Assembly (NCBI GenBank): GCA_029931535.1 | Contig: JAQPZY010001579.1 | Span: 124,001 to 188,000 of the forward strand | DNA: 64,000 bases | Origin: Margaritifera margaritifera | Taxonomy: Eukaryota > Mollusca > Bivalvia > Unionida > Margaritiferidae | Direction of reading: 5' to 3' | Shown here: positions 1-11,477 of the stretch, piece by piece | How positions within the stretch are numbered: position 1 is the stretch's first letter | How the letters are laid out: each line of letters begins with the position of its first letter | Translations under genes and position numbers: made by a program | Notes under the pieces: model-generated | Database searches by the model: none | What the model was told of the DNA's origin: nothing | The model's input: only the letters and a program-made list of their open reading frames with translations

Positions 1-676
1 TCATTCAGCAAAAGTTTGACATGTGACTAGTTAAAGTGAGTGTTGTATATAAATAATTTGTCAGTATGTTTTGCGTTTGTATTCTGGTACTAATCCATAC
101 AGATTTTGCCCATTTGTTTATAAGAATTTTAGCTGCAGATCCAGGTTAGTAGCAAAACTGAATTTATATTTTTCATTCAGTTTATTGTAATCGTGACATG
201 TAATATGTAGATTACATGTTTTATGCCCAGATTACACTTTTTCGCCATGTAGGTTATGCTTATACTGCTCCAGGGGTTGGCATGTATGAATGCACCACAG
301 TTTGCTAAGACCTTTGTTATAAAGTAGTAATCCATTGGTGATTAATGGTACTGAATGCCCAAAAATTCAAGTTTGCTTTTACTTCATGTTTACTTTATAA
401 CTAGTATAAAAATTTTGACATGTGTTATTCCTCATATAAAAAAGAGTTCACTCTTACCTAATTAATCATAGTATGCAATGTATGGTAATATGAAAGAATA
501 GATTAATTGTTTTTGGTTTGGTTAAATCATACATACTAATGAAGTATTGATCGGGGAATGCTTCAAAGCATCCGATTAAGTTTAGTTTTTAAGTGCCAGA
601 GAAGAAAATGGGAATATGCCAAAAAAAGGTTGTGTTTGAGCATCCACCATCATTGAACTCTCTGTATTTTGATTAG
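1..676 (+). other. EIF4B intron, 5' part of window
   Basis: Intron upstream of the first recognisable EIF4B exon; the exon before it, expected to end the RRM, is not confidently seen. It is AT-rich with no ORF of note. It ends in a TTTTGATTAG acceptor at 667-676. A possible 12-nt microexon at 133-144 is discussed under findings. Confidence 0.6.
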
Positions 677-799
677 GTTTTGAAGACCGGGCACCAAGGG
701 ATCGTGGCTTTGGTGGACGTTACGAGGACAGAGGTGGTCCTGGTGGCAGAGACAGACAGGATGGTTTCAATGATGACCGAAGTGGCGATGACAGAGGTG
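677..799 (+). CDS. EIF4B: EIF4B exon, DRYG-like region part 1
   Basis: Internal exon of the eIF4B homologue. eIF4B is a cytoplasmic RNA-binding cofactor that stimulates the eIF4A helicase and mRNA recruitment to the 43S complex. Read with two leading bases, it gives a 40-residue stretch starting FEDRAPRDRGFGGRYEDRGG, rich in Asp, Arg and Gly like the DRYG region that follows the RRM in the family. The acceptor is GATTAG. The best donor is GTATGT at 800; an upstream GTGGTA at 797 is weaker and would break the phase to the next exon. Enters and leaves in phase 1. The low-complexity match alone would be weak; identity rests on phase continuity with the diagnostic exon at 22652-22868. Confidence 0.85.
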
Positions 800-1534
800 G
801 TATGTACTGCTGTCCTTGTTATTGACTAAACTGTTATGAATTTAAATAAAAAGTTTGACCACGGGCAAAGTTGATATTTTCCTATTGCCTTTAATTTATG
901 CTTTTGTTAAAATGAGTTCATCTGGACACCACCAGCAGATAGCGAGACATAGTTGTCATTTCATGGTGGTAAGTATACTGAGTATATCTCATAATATTTA
1001 TTGGTTAAGAGGTTAAGAATAAGCTCTGCATGCAGCTGAATTTAATAATATTGGCAACAATTAAATGAATGTAACGTATTGAGGAAACTTCTACTCCTGT
1101 TTTATTAACATTTTTAACTGAAGAAAAATTTGTTTATCATTTGTAAACGTACGAAGTTTCACTTATATGTAGATATGGAATGATCGACTTCTTTTTATCC
1201 CAGTATCAGACTCAGATCACAAAAACAATACAATTTAATTCAGATATGATGACTCTAGTGAACAAGTTGGTAAAACATACAAAAACTGAGATGAAAGTCA
1301 AACAGAAAGTGTAACTTCCAACGAAGAATTGGGTTCCACACTATGGTGGAAAAAAAAAAGAAAAACATTATCACACCCTCAAGAAATTGCTTGATACCTG
1401 AAACTTTGCAAAGAGTGATGACTATAATATTGGAGGGTCATACAATTGTGGACTTAGATATCTCTCGTGCTGTTAGAGTATAGTTGGTAGCATCAAAGAG
1501 GAGAAATCCTAAAGAAAAGGTTGCAAAAAATGTC

Positions 1535-1800
1535 CCATTCAAATAATAGGTAACAGAAAAGATCCTATTAAAATAATAGGCCATGGAAAATGTCCTATTC
1601 AAATAATAGGTTATTGTTAATATCCTAATAAAATAATAGGTTATTGTTAATATCCTATTCAAATAATAGGTTATTGTTAATATCCTATTCAAATAATAGG
1701 TTATTGTTAATATCCTATTCAAATAATAGGTTATTGTTAATATCCTATTCAAATAATAGGTTATTGTTAATATCCTATTCAAATAATAGGTTATCAAAAA
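1535..1800 (+). repeat. 30-bp minisatellite with hairpin core
   Basis: About nine head-to-tail units of 30 bp. Each contains CCTATTCAAATAATAGG, whose ends (CCTATT / AATAGG) are complementary and can form a short hairpin. Central units at 1639-1790 are virtually identical; those at 1535-1610 are diverged. Open frames on both strands across the array are only repeat translations. Confidence 0.95.
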
Positions 1801-3169
1801 TGTCCTATTTCGATCATATGAATATGACGCCCCCTATGATTTCGTCTGGTCTCCACGCAGGTGAATCCTCGGTGGAACCCCAATCATGGAAACCATCTAA
1901 CCCCGAGTTAATGGAATGCAGCTGATGAACGACAGTAGCACTGATCTAGGTCAAGCATGGTTCTGAACCCACTTGGTTCATCATTAGTATCACCATTCCT
2001 AGTCAACTGAAAGTACCAAACCATGTTGTTTTTCATTCACAAATATTGTACACATGCTTAAGTATGATATAAATATATATGCACTAAGGCTGCAACGTTT
2101 GCCATAATTTCTACATGTGTACATCGTTTACAATAACTGAAATGATGCTGTTTTATCAAAATAATTAGAAACGCCTCCTTTCTCCCGATCTACCTGTTAG
2201 GCTAACTAAACAGATGACAGCTATTATAAGGTGCATGCCACACCTTGCTCATCTTGCGATTGTTTCATTTGCTGTACATCTTTTGCCTCTTATGTAAGAT
2301 GTCTTTATTGAATGTATCTGACAGTTTCATTAAAATGTCAATAGGATTGTTGGGATATTGTTTCCTACCGTTACATAAATGTATATGATGAAAAAATGTA
2401 TGGTACCACGCGTACTGCCCTAACATGTGCATATGATGCTTTTGTAGGATCTAAAATGGATAAGAAACTATGCAGTGGCTTACAAAACTGAAACGGTGTT
2501 TCTTTAGAATAAAATGTTACAAATCAAAGGTTATGTTAGCAAAAATATTGTTTAATGTAACTATTGTAGTTTAAAGAAATTGTTAGTAGCATTATCAGTG
2601 AATCAACCTGATATGTAATGTTGTGTAATGTGCACTATAACTAATTCTTGTCACTTCTGCTTTATCCTAGCGATGCCACATTCGATGTGAATATCATAGA
2701 TACATACTTTAAGAAAAGAATTAAAAGAAAGATCCTACTGATCAATCCTCTTAATGAGAGATGTTTAAATATAAAATTTAATTGGAAAGGTTAGTTCCTA
2801 TGTCAAGGACATCCACATGCATGCTTGTTTACACATTTCCTGATTCTATAAACGTTTACAGTCAGTAAACTAAACTAAGCCGTTTACATGTGTAAACGTT
2901 ACAGCCTCATGTGTGTGTACATAAAAAATATCAAAATATATACATCATGTCTCCTATAACTGACAAACGGTTCCCATAAATTTGTTAGACACAAATGCAG
3001 GATAAACAAGATAATACCTTGCTGATTACCTCTAGGTGACTTCCTACACATCTGGAGGTGTGTATATATGGATATAAGAGGAAAAGAGAAAGAAATTGGA
3101 AGTTAAAGATAAAATGGAAAAATAGAACGGCCTCTGTGTTAATGTTAATAAGAGAAAGAGAAACATCTC

Positions 3170-3430
3170 AATAACATGATGGTTGGCATGCACAAATTGC
3201 CATTGTGTTATGTAATGAATACTTTACTATAGGGAAATCTTGCCATAACTTGATTGTTCAGGTCCACAAAGTACTATCGTGTTATGTATATTTCACTACA
3301 GGGAACCTCTGTCATAACATGCTGGTTGGGGTCAACAAAGTACCATTGTGCTATGTAATGTATACATTACTACAGGAAATCTTGATATGACATGATGGCT
3401 GGGATCCACAAAGTGCCACTGTTATGTAAT
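3170..3430 (+). repeat. Diverged ~70-bp tandem repeat
   Basis: Roughly four units sharing CATAACATGATGGTTGG, CACAAAGTACCATTGTG and TTATGTAATG blocks spaced about 70 bp apart. The short open frame through it is repeat-derived. Confidence 0.75.
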
Positions 3431-4442
3431 GTGCAGTATTCAGACAAGGCAGTTGATGGAAGAAAATATTGCTTGTGCTGACTATACAAGATTGAGTGGG
3501 TGGTGGCAAAAAACTACAGGCTTCATTGATGACATTACCAACTTAAATTGATGCATATTAAACAAGAAATACTTAAAATACTGATTGGATATTTAATATT
3601 TTTGCAGTGAACCATGCATTGGTTGGTACATGTACAAGAAAATTGGCAACTGAATATTGTAAATAGTTAAAGTACACCAACCGATCACAATGTACCCATA
3701 AAAGTAATGTCATCAAAATGTGCACAAAGAAGCATAACTTCTAGAATTTTCTCTGCTAGATTCCATTCAAATGCACAGCTTAATTTCCTGTTAATACACT
3801 CGCACCAACTTATGAAACACTGTATTTTCAGAAATATTCATTTACACTGGACATGCCCATAGTGACTGATTTTTGACAATAATGTACTTGAGATAAATAT
3901 ATAGCACCATATGTGAAATTGCCTCAATGTTTGGGTATAAATTACTTGATTTCATGTGTAAAGAGTGATCTCCAAAAGAAACAGTTCAATTGAAAGGAGG
4001 AAAGAATAAATAAAATAAGTCCTATATTGATTTAAACATATTTTGATAAATATAACTTTGCACTACTGCAGAGCAAAAACAGGGAGTAGTATGTTTGATT
4101 ATGACAGCAAATCTTTTCACCCCTACAACTTAAATGGTCCTGTTCCAGTCTAAATTCAACTACATTATATGCATAAATTTTAAGCATATGGGTAAAGCTA
4201 TATGATGACTTAAGAACTTGTGTGAAAGACATAACGTGGGGATATATAGATATTTATGGAGTTAACTTTCAGAGATTAAATAAAGGTGGGGTACATATAT
4301 GTGGCAATGACCAAAACTGCTTCTGAAAAATATATCATTCCACTTCACAATGGAAAGACATTGGAGACAGTTTATTGTTTACCAAAACACTCATTGGTTT
4401 TCATCCACTGGTCAATCTATCATGTAACCATTGGCTGACAAC

Positions 4443-4830
4443 ACATGAGGTGACTTTCATTTAATAATTGTTAATAAAGCAGCACCAAATAGTTGCAACA
4501 ACCATCTGCTGTGGGAGTAATGTTAATGATATGGAATTATTAGGTCGGCAAATTAATTTATCAATTTGGGTGATAAATTTTGTTTAAAAAAATGCCATTG
4601 TTTGTTGCATGGGTGTGTATACCAGTTGATTGAACAAGCACTGAGGTGGCTTACACTTAATGATTATTAATAAAGCCAGCACCAAATAATCACAACAACC
4701 GTTTGCTGTGGGACTAATATTTATGATATGGAATTAATTAGGTTACGTAAATTAATTTAATAGTTTGGGAGATAAATTTTGTTTCAGCAATGGCATTGTT
4801 TGGTGCATGGGTTTGCATGCAAGTTGTAGG
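4443..4830 (+). repeat. Two-copy 197-bp tandem duplication
   Basis: The segment containing AATAAAGCAGCACCAAAT (near 4474) recurs as AATAAAGCCAGCACCAAAT near 4671. Similarity continues through CAACAACC, GCTGTGGGA, GATATGGAATTA and GATAAATTTTGTTT. The two copies differ by scattered substitutions, so the duplication is not recent. Confidence 0.85.
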
Positions 4831-5897
4831 CAGACTATTGAAGGCCCATTGTTTGACTTGTAAAACTCTGCAGTAATTCAAAAATCGGGCAATAGAAATT
4901 TCTTAGTTAATTGGTTGTAAAAATTTGGGAGCCATGCCATGACCATGTCATATCTGAATTGTGTTCCAATGAAGCATGTTATAGCAGGGGTTTCACAGTA
5001 ACATGGTGAATGCTATGGTTCAAATGTTTAATGCTCTACTTAATTGCGAGATAAAGAATCAAATTTGCATTAGATTAATGAATTTTGTGCCCAAATTACT
5101 ATGTCAGAATCAGAAATCAGATTCGTCATATTAATGAAACTAAATATTATGGAACACAATGGCTTAGAATATTTCTGTAAGATAAAATTGAATGCTGGAT
5201 AAAGGTGATATGACTGTACATTGGAATCCATCCACGCTAAGATTTGTTATATGGGATTACATGATAATTAAACCATTGTCATCATTGACTGTGCACAAAC
5301 TGCATAGTTTAAACCAATGTGACATTGAACAAATACGATTGTCACTCAAACAGTAAATGCTATCTTATCAAAACTATGATGCAATGATAAATTGTACAGA
5401 TAATAACAGTTGCAAAAAATCATGACTCAAGGAACTAAAATGAATATACCCTACCAGTCAAACATGCATGATAGAAAGAATTTTAAATATGCCTCTTCAG
5501 CTGGAGATAAGATATGGCCATCACTGAGATGACTCCACAAGACAGATAAAATACTTTTTGCTTGCACTAAAAACAACAACCCTGTTATATCTGTAAGAGC
5601 TAAAACCATGGATGAGGCACACACAGTAAGCTTGAAAGCATAAGTTAACCATATTCACCCATGACCAATTAAAGAAAGATGTCAGTAAGATACAATCAAA
5701 TCATTTCAGTAGGAATTGTACCAGAACCAAGACAAACACAATGGGTAAAGCTTTCCACATAATAAAACAGAGTCAAACAAAACATATACAAGCATTAAAG
5801 TAACCATCAGTGACGTATTTCTATCAAGTATTTTATCTTGGTCATGAATTACATTGTGATCCATCATCAGTTAATGCTTGATTCATCATGAGATCTT

Positions 5898-5905
<8 letters not shown>

Positions 5906-5939
<34 letters not shown>
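5906..5939. repeat. (TA)n microsatellite
   Basis: Uninterrupted TA dinucleotide run of about 17 units, about 75 bp upstream of the next EIF4B exon. Confidence 0.97.
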
Positions 5940-5942
<3 letters not shown>

Positions 5943-6014
5943 TTTGATTGGAACTTTTACACTTACATTGTGTGTCTTTTGAATTTATGATATTTTTTTG
6001 TCTTTGTAACCTAG

Positions 6015-6105
6015 GCCTTGGTGGAAGACGAGCATTTGGTTCCAGTTTTCGTGATGATCAGGACAAGGGCTATCGAGAGCGTGACAACTTCAGAAAAGAT
6101 GATAG
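6015..6105 (+). CDS. EIF4B: EIF4B exon, DRYG-like region part 2
   Basis: Continues the preceding exon: a split Gly codon, then LGGRRAFGSSFRDDQDKGYR and ERDNFRKDD, then a split Arg codon. The composition (Arg, Asp, Gly, aromatic) is that of the eIF4B DRYG region, which in the family supports self-association and eIF3 contact. The acceptor is AACCTAG. Two in-frame donors sit 12 nt apart: GTATGA after 6105 and GTCTGT after 6117. I chose the first because it is nearer the consensus; using the second would add four residues (YDNR). Enters in phase 1, leaves in phase 2. Confidence 0.85.
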
Positions 6106-6588
6106 GTATGATAATAGGTCTGTCTGACAGACAGTAAGTATCAGTGGGGCATTATCAACAATTTTATTGTCTCACCAAGCTAAAATGTTACAGAGCTAAA
6201 GTTGTGCATCAAGCAGACATTTGTTTGTTTCTCATGTCTTTTTTTCATTGGATTTGTTTCATGTTTTTAGTAGAGATAAGTCATCAAATTAGGTGGGGAT
6301 TGTAAGTGTTAAAATGAAAGATGCATAGATAAGAATCGACCTTATCTAGCAATCAGTGGACCAAAAATATATAACCCTTATTGTTTTTAAGTTTATTTTA
6401 ATTAAAACAAATGCCAGAACACCACTACCAAAGTACTTTATCTGCAATATCTTTGAAATCTCGAATGCCCTCGCTAGATTGGTTGTTAATTGTTACTATA
6501 TACAAATGTGAAATCATTTAACCACTTACAAAGCCAGATACAAATGAAGGTATTCAAAAATTGTTGGAACATGTTTTATTTGGAATTA

Positions 6589-6839
6589 CCATATATGCTT
6601 GCATACAAAACAGATCCAACTGTACACGTTGGATCCAACTGCAAACTGCATAGACCCAGATCTTCCGTCACATAATGTGCCGACAGAACTGGATGTATGC
6701 AGTTTGTTAGGAGTAATCAGTTGAACAAACAACATAGACCCTGATCTGCTGGCACATATAGTAAAAGCAATTTATGTGACAACAGATAAGGGTCTATGTT
6801 ATCCGCAGCTGGACCTGAATTATAATCAAGTATATATGG
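6589..6839. mobile_element. Double-hairpin MITE, copy 1 (TA target duplication)
   Basis: Imperfect terminal inverted repeats CCATATATGCTTG at the left and, reverse-complemented, CCATATATACTTG at the right, flanked on both sides by TA (6587-6588 and 6840-6841). The interior carries two long palindromes built on GATCTGCTGGCACAT-like and CAAACTGCATAGACCCAGAT motifs. TA duplication is typical of Tc1/mariner-type non-autonomous elements. Copies 2-4 lie at 21890-21985, 28195-28386 and 53163-53379. Confidence 0.85.
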
Positions 6840-7974
6840 TAAGATAAAAAGATGTGTATACACTGGGAATGTCAAATCAAGAACAGGAATTAAAATAGGC
6901 AAAGTATTGCTTGGTTGTTTGGCACACTTGCCTCATAGTAATTGAAATATTGTGTATAATAAAGTAAGATTCATAAAGAAAAACAATAGAGCTTCAGCAA
7001 CTGAAACTAAGTAGAATTCAAGTGTACCTTCTTTGGAGGAAAGTTACCTCATCCTTTATTGTATGGTATTTTTTTCTTGAAGCTCTCTTTAAGATATTTT
7101 ATGAACAACCTTCAAGAAAATGTTTCCTTTATTTCCAGGGGAATTTTCCAAATATATATGCAATAAGTAAATAAGGTCTTGGTAAATATCAGCAAGATGT
7201 CCAGTTTTCTCACCTTTTTTCCAGATTTTGGAGATTTAAACTGGGAGTTTCCCTAATGATCAAAAAGATCTCGCATATATATATCAAACTCTGTGTGATG
7301 GGTGGGTGGAGGAGATTGTAGGCTGTATGGATAAGCTCTCAGAAACACCAATGTTTTAAGCTTTGCTTCGTCATATGCCAAAAGAGCTTGTGTAATGACC
7401 TTTTGTCTGTCACCCGTCCATCCATAGTCTGTTCATTCGCACAAGTTTGTTATCATAAACTGGTTTACTTTACAAACACATTCATCACTAGGTCTGGTTT
7501 GTTTTAATTGAAAATTGTGCTATTTGGACTTGAAAATCTTTTTATTGCTGCTCCTCTTGAATGAATGGTTATATCAACATGGGGGTTTTTGCCAGAAGAC
7601 TTCTTTTAATCAGTGATGATTTTTTCTGTTTAAATGGAATTCCACTTTTTCCTGACCTGAATCCGATTTTCCTCTATATGGTGGTGGTGGTGGGGTTCTA
7701 TCATCTCCAATCTGCTTTTTAAATAATGTTCTGCCCAGCCCCAATTCTCAATAATTTAACTGTATAAAGATGATCCTTTGTAATAGCATAAGTTCTGTAA
7801 GTTATTTAACAGATCATCATTGTAAAGAGCATTCTGATTGGTTAAAAGTTTGTACTTATATAATAAATCGTCGCATAACGGAAACTGATGAAATAATCAT
7901 GCTTGCCAAACATGTCATCTTGAATTATCGATAGAGACACGGAGACAAAAAGTTCGAATAAAGGTTTGAAAAAT

Positions 7975-8456
7975 GTGTGGAAATGGAAATGGCTTGAATG
8001 CAAAGTGGATGGGAACGTAGTTGGTTAATTTGTAAGAAAACTGAATGCCAGAGGACTAGCATTTTGTGATCTTTGCCAGAACGATTTGAACTACTATTGT
8101 CGACTCAACAGTAACGTCAAACATGTTAAATGAGAAGGAATTGGACCAGTATGACTTGGAAGTTAGAAGATTCCAAACTGATTCCCTTCCAGAATTTAAA
8201 GGAGGGACAATGTATAGATCACTGGTGGGCAAGTGCTGATATTATAGCCAGATATCCATGTCTATCAAAGATGGTCATGTCTTTACTGAATTGTATTCAT
8301 GGCCCACAAGTAGAATCATCCTTCAGTGTCATGAATGATATTATTGATTCATCGGTTCAGAACATCAAATATGGTCTGAAGACATCAGGAAAAAGAGCAA
8401 TACAGTATTTTAAGAAAGATTTCTTGCATGCGAGGACAGAAGCAACCCTGTGTTAG
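7975..8456 (+). pseudogene. Decayed hAT-type transposase: BED-like finger plus dimerisation region, core missing
   Basis: From 7975 one frame reads VWKWKWLECKVDGNVVG, a stop, then FVRKLNARGLAFCDLCQNDL. It has the W-x-W and C-x2-C of a BED-like zinc finger, with later His residues. After a stop and a frame change, the frame at 8201-8456 reads CIDHWWASADIIARYPCLSK then VMSLLNCIHGPQVESSFSVM. This is the C-terminal hAT dimerisation (hATC) signature (aromatic-rich start, P-x-L-S, G/S-x-x-x-E-x-x-F-S). The 400-500 residue RNase H-like core expected between the two is absent. At least two stops and one frameshift make it non-coding today. Family assignment is by motif only. Confidence 0.7.
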
Positions 8457-9049
8457 AATATGTGAGCTGGATGTATACAATACAAGAAGGAGCTTAAAAG
8501 GGAGAGAAAAAAAACTTGCTGACAATGAAAAGAAAAAATTTAACAATTGGCCCACAAAATGGATGGTACAAAAAGGAAACTAAAAGAAATCTTTGCCAAG
8601 GCTGCAAAAAAACCCCGGCAAGACTAGCACATCAGTATCAACAGGTTGTGTCCAGTGGTGGAAAAGACAAGTGAATTTATGTGAATATTTTTTATATAGT
8701 TGATGTACATAATTAAAATCTTTTACCATGAAAGAAAGAAAAAGGTTTGTTATGAGAAGAGAAAAGAGTGATATACATGTAATATGTGCCGCAAAAATGA
8801 ACAAATTATTGTGACATGCACATGTAATAACTTCAGCGCTAATATTATTGCAGAACAAGTTGAAATCACAATGAACATTGTGAATTTCTTAAAGTATTGT
8901 TTAAAGTTGGGTAAATTTGTCATTTTTCAAATGATTGTTTTCATTGGAATGAAGTAATGACTTTGCAAAATATTATGATAATAAGGGCCACTAGGGGCAG
9001 TTTTGTAAGCTCTTAGAATCTAAAATGCATTTTGGCCGGGGTCCCCTGG

Positions 9050-10230
9050 ACACCCTGAAGAACCAAAATCATAGCTGTTTAATATCTTGTTGGTTCTACA
9101 TGAAAATGGTTCCAACCTGTCATCTAATCTAAGCGCCTTGATGGCCATCTTGAAAATCTTTTTATTGCTACTTCTTCATAATGGATGGTCACACTTACAT
9201 GGGCTTTAAACTAAAAAAACTTCTTATGATGTCTGGTTGGTCCTAAATGAAAATGGTGCCGATCTGACAACCAGATATGGCCATCTTGAAAATCTTGTTA
9301 TTACTACTCCTCCTTAGATTGACATATCTCTAGTTGGTCCTAAATCTAAATGGGGCTGATTTGACATCCAATATGGCCACCATGCTGGCCATTTTGAAAA
9401 TATTGTTAACACTACTCCATAATAATGGATGGTCATATCAACTTCGGGTTTTCACAAAAGTACTTCTTATGATGTCTAGTTGGTCCTAAATGAAAACGGT
9501 GCTCCTTGGAAATGGGTTTTTCTCTGAAATCTTCTTAAAACATTAGTGCTCATTTTGAAAATCTTGTTATCACTACTCTTGAAGGGATGGTCATATCAGC
9601 GGATTTTTACTAAAATACTTCTTACTACATGTAGTTGGTCCAAAATGAAAATGATGTCAATGTGACCTCCCAAAATTTGAAAACTCTCATAACAGCTACT
9701 TCTCCTAAATGGTTGTCCGTACTGACACCCCCCCCAACCCCCCGAAAATTAACTCTTTTCTTGCAATATATAGTTATTCCTATATCAAAATGATGTTGTT
9801 TTAACCTCCAAAATGACTGCCTTGATGACCTTCCTGAAAATCATCACATGGCTACATCTCCTGAATGGATGGTCTTAATGACATTGGGTTTTCACAGAAA
9901 TACTGTTATCAGTGGCAGTATGTAGCTGCTTCTGAATGAAAATGGTGCTCATCTGACCTCCAACATGGCACCATAGTGACCATCTTGAAAATCTTGTTAT
10001 CACAAATACTATCGCATGAATAGTGGCATTGACATAATGTTTTCACTAAAATACTTCTTGCAATATTTGATAGGTTTTGAAGGAAATTGATGCAGATCTG
10101 ACCGCCAACATATCCACACTTTTGTGAAGGAGTTTTGAAAACCAGACCTTGTTGATATTGGGGACAAGCTGGAGGTCATTGCTTCCATTTTCATACTTCA
10201 TTGAGCTTATGAATACCGTGATTTGTGAAT
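9050..10230. repeat. Diverged tandem repeat family B (core units)
   Basis: Seven or more diverged units spaced 105-160 bp, each with variants of TCTAGTTGGTCCTAAATG, ATGGCCACCAT, CATCTTGAAAATCTTGTTAT and ACTCCTCCTGAATGGATGG. The same family recurs at 49370-50900, 51670-52110, 52740-53110 and 53385-54640. Non-coding; short ORFs in it are chance. Confidence 0.8.
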
Positions 10231-10289
10231 TTAGAAGTGAATTTTGACTAGACTTTATATTTAATTGGGTTTCAGTGGACAAGTTGATT

Positions 10290-10545
10290 GTTTTGTTTTG
10301 TGGGTTTGACACCATTTTTCAGCACATGATGGGCTATACATGTTGGCCAGTATATTTGGTGGAGGAAGAACCCAGGAAATGCTGGGAAGAACCACCGACC
10401 CACGGGAAACTACTGACGAGCTTTCTCACATACCCACGTTGATCGAGCCGAGACTCGATCCCACGCGGATAGAGGTGAGATATGTGAGTGATCTGTAAAG
10501 GCGAGCGCCTTAGACCACTCTGTCACCTGAGGCAGCACAAGTTGA
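10290..10545 (-). mobile_element. tRNA-derived SINE (Leu/Ser-like head)
   Basis: On the minus strand, from about 10545, GACAGAGTGGTCTAAGGCG resembles the A box of a long-variable-arm tRNA (Leu/Ser type). A B-box-like GGGATCGAGTC follows. The body holds GTGGGTATGTGAGAAAGCTC and the core GGTGGTTCTTCCCAGC...TTCTTCCTCCACC, then an A-rich end CACAAAACAAAACAA. A 5'-truncated second copy lies at 44440-44596 on the plus strand. The central motif resembles the conserved domain reported for the metazoan 'MetaSINE' group; that match is from memory and unverified. Confidence 0.8.
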
Positions 10546-10719
10546 TAGTCAGTGCTTTGACAAAGATTTTAAGATTAAATATTTTAACACTTGGGTTTTT
10601 AGCTGTACTAGTTTATGAGCATGATTGCACAAACAAGTATGAATGGATTTTTATCAAACCTGTTTTGTGGATATATCAAATGAATACCTCAAATTAAGGT
10701 TTATTTTCTTCCCCAACAA

Positions 10720-11000
10720 ATATTTAATTATAGATTTAACTATACCACCCATCTGGGTATATCTTGAAATTGTCTGAGACAAGTTCAGTGATTTTCAATG
10801 AATTCTATCAAGTTGAAGGTCAAAGGCCATGAAAGAATTTTGTACTGCACTTACAGGTATCTTATAAACATGTTAACTTAGACATGTAAGAAAATATTTT
10901 TGTTACCAAATGTGATATGTTGGAGTTTCTCAAGAATGTCACAGTTTCAATACTCAGCAGTCAAGAAAAGAAAAAAGGACAGAATAAAAAGTCTTATCTT
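10720..11000 (+). repeat. Family B repeat tail unit
   Basis: Contains GTCTGAGACAAGTTCAGTGA, GGTCAAAGGCCATG, ATATGTTGGAGTTTCTCAAG and CAGTTTCAATACTC. The same ordered tail is present at 51880-52110 and 54400-54640, so each family B block ends the same way. Confidence 0.75.
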
Positions 11001-11079
11001 GGATTTGTGGACATCTTTTTCAGCCAGTACAGTATCAATCTCTTTGAGAAACTCTTGTTTCATTCCTTTCTGTTTTCAG

Positions 11080-11114
11080 GTCAAATGGGCCACCAAGTCG
11101 AGAATCTAGTAAAG
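11080..11114 (+). CDS. EIF4B: EIF4B short exon (35 nt)
   Basis: A 35-nt exon between a strong acceptor (CTTTCTGTTTTCAG) and a strong donor (GTAAGT). It reads one completing base, SNGPPSRESSK, and one base of a split Asp codon. Phases (2 in, 1 out) fit both neighbours exactly. It links the DRYG-like region to the conserved PRLQLQPR block. Confidence 0.85.
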
Positions 11115-11477
11115 GTAAGTTTGTGGTTTTCATTACTTTCTTGAATTTAAGTGCACAATTATAAATGGCAACTTTCATTAAATATTTACATGATCAAAGA
11201 ACAAATTACACAATTATAAATGGCAACTTTCTGTCAGTATTTACATTTCTATCAGTATTTACATGATCAAAGAACAAATTACAGGAAAATGTAGAGGGAA
11301 GTGCACAAGAAAATACAAAGTACAACTAGTAAAAACGGTGAACTTCTCAGCATATAAAGGACACCTATTTATATATAATAATTACTGTCAGCCCCTCATT
11401 AGTGGGGAGTGAGACATAGCAGGTACTTTTCTGACCGAGGCAGTGACATCAACAGTGTGTTATGGTTTTGGTCAGTG

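Larger units (their letters stand above)
800..6014 (+). other. EIF4B intron with tandem repeats
   Basis: Holds a 30-bp minisatellite (1535-1800), an approximately 70-bp diverged tandem repeat (3170-3430), a two-copy 197-bp tandem duplication (4443-4830) and a TA microsatellite (5906-5939). I see no gene, RNA or recognisable transposon in 1801-3170, 3431-4440 or 4830-5900; these are plain AT-rich intron. Confidence 0.7.
6106..11079 (+). other. EIF4B intron with MITE, hAT relic, SINE and tandem repeats
   Basis: Contains a double-hairpin MITE (6589-6839), a BED/hATC transposase relic (7975-8456), a block of diverged approximately 135-160 bp repeats (9050-10230), a minus-strand tRNA-derived SINE (10290-10545) and the tail unit of the same repeat family (10720-11000). 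Nothing recognisable in 6842-7900 or 8650-9040. Confidence 0.7.

Noticed and set aside
1535..1800. Possible CRISPR-like array
   Set aside because: Units are head-to-tail without unique spacers, in an intron of a eukaryotic gene; the same holds for 17126-17660 and 56186-57238.
1438..1925. ORFs on both strands (about 119 and 93 codons) with periodic ITYYLNR / LLISYSNN repeats
   Set aside because: They are translations of the 30-bp minisatellite in different frames; no start context or conserved domain.
7605..7665. C/D snoRNA candidate (GTGATGA ... CTGA)
   Set aside because: No terminal stem and no convincing D' or C' boxes; the motifs are expected by chance in 64 kb.
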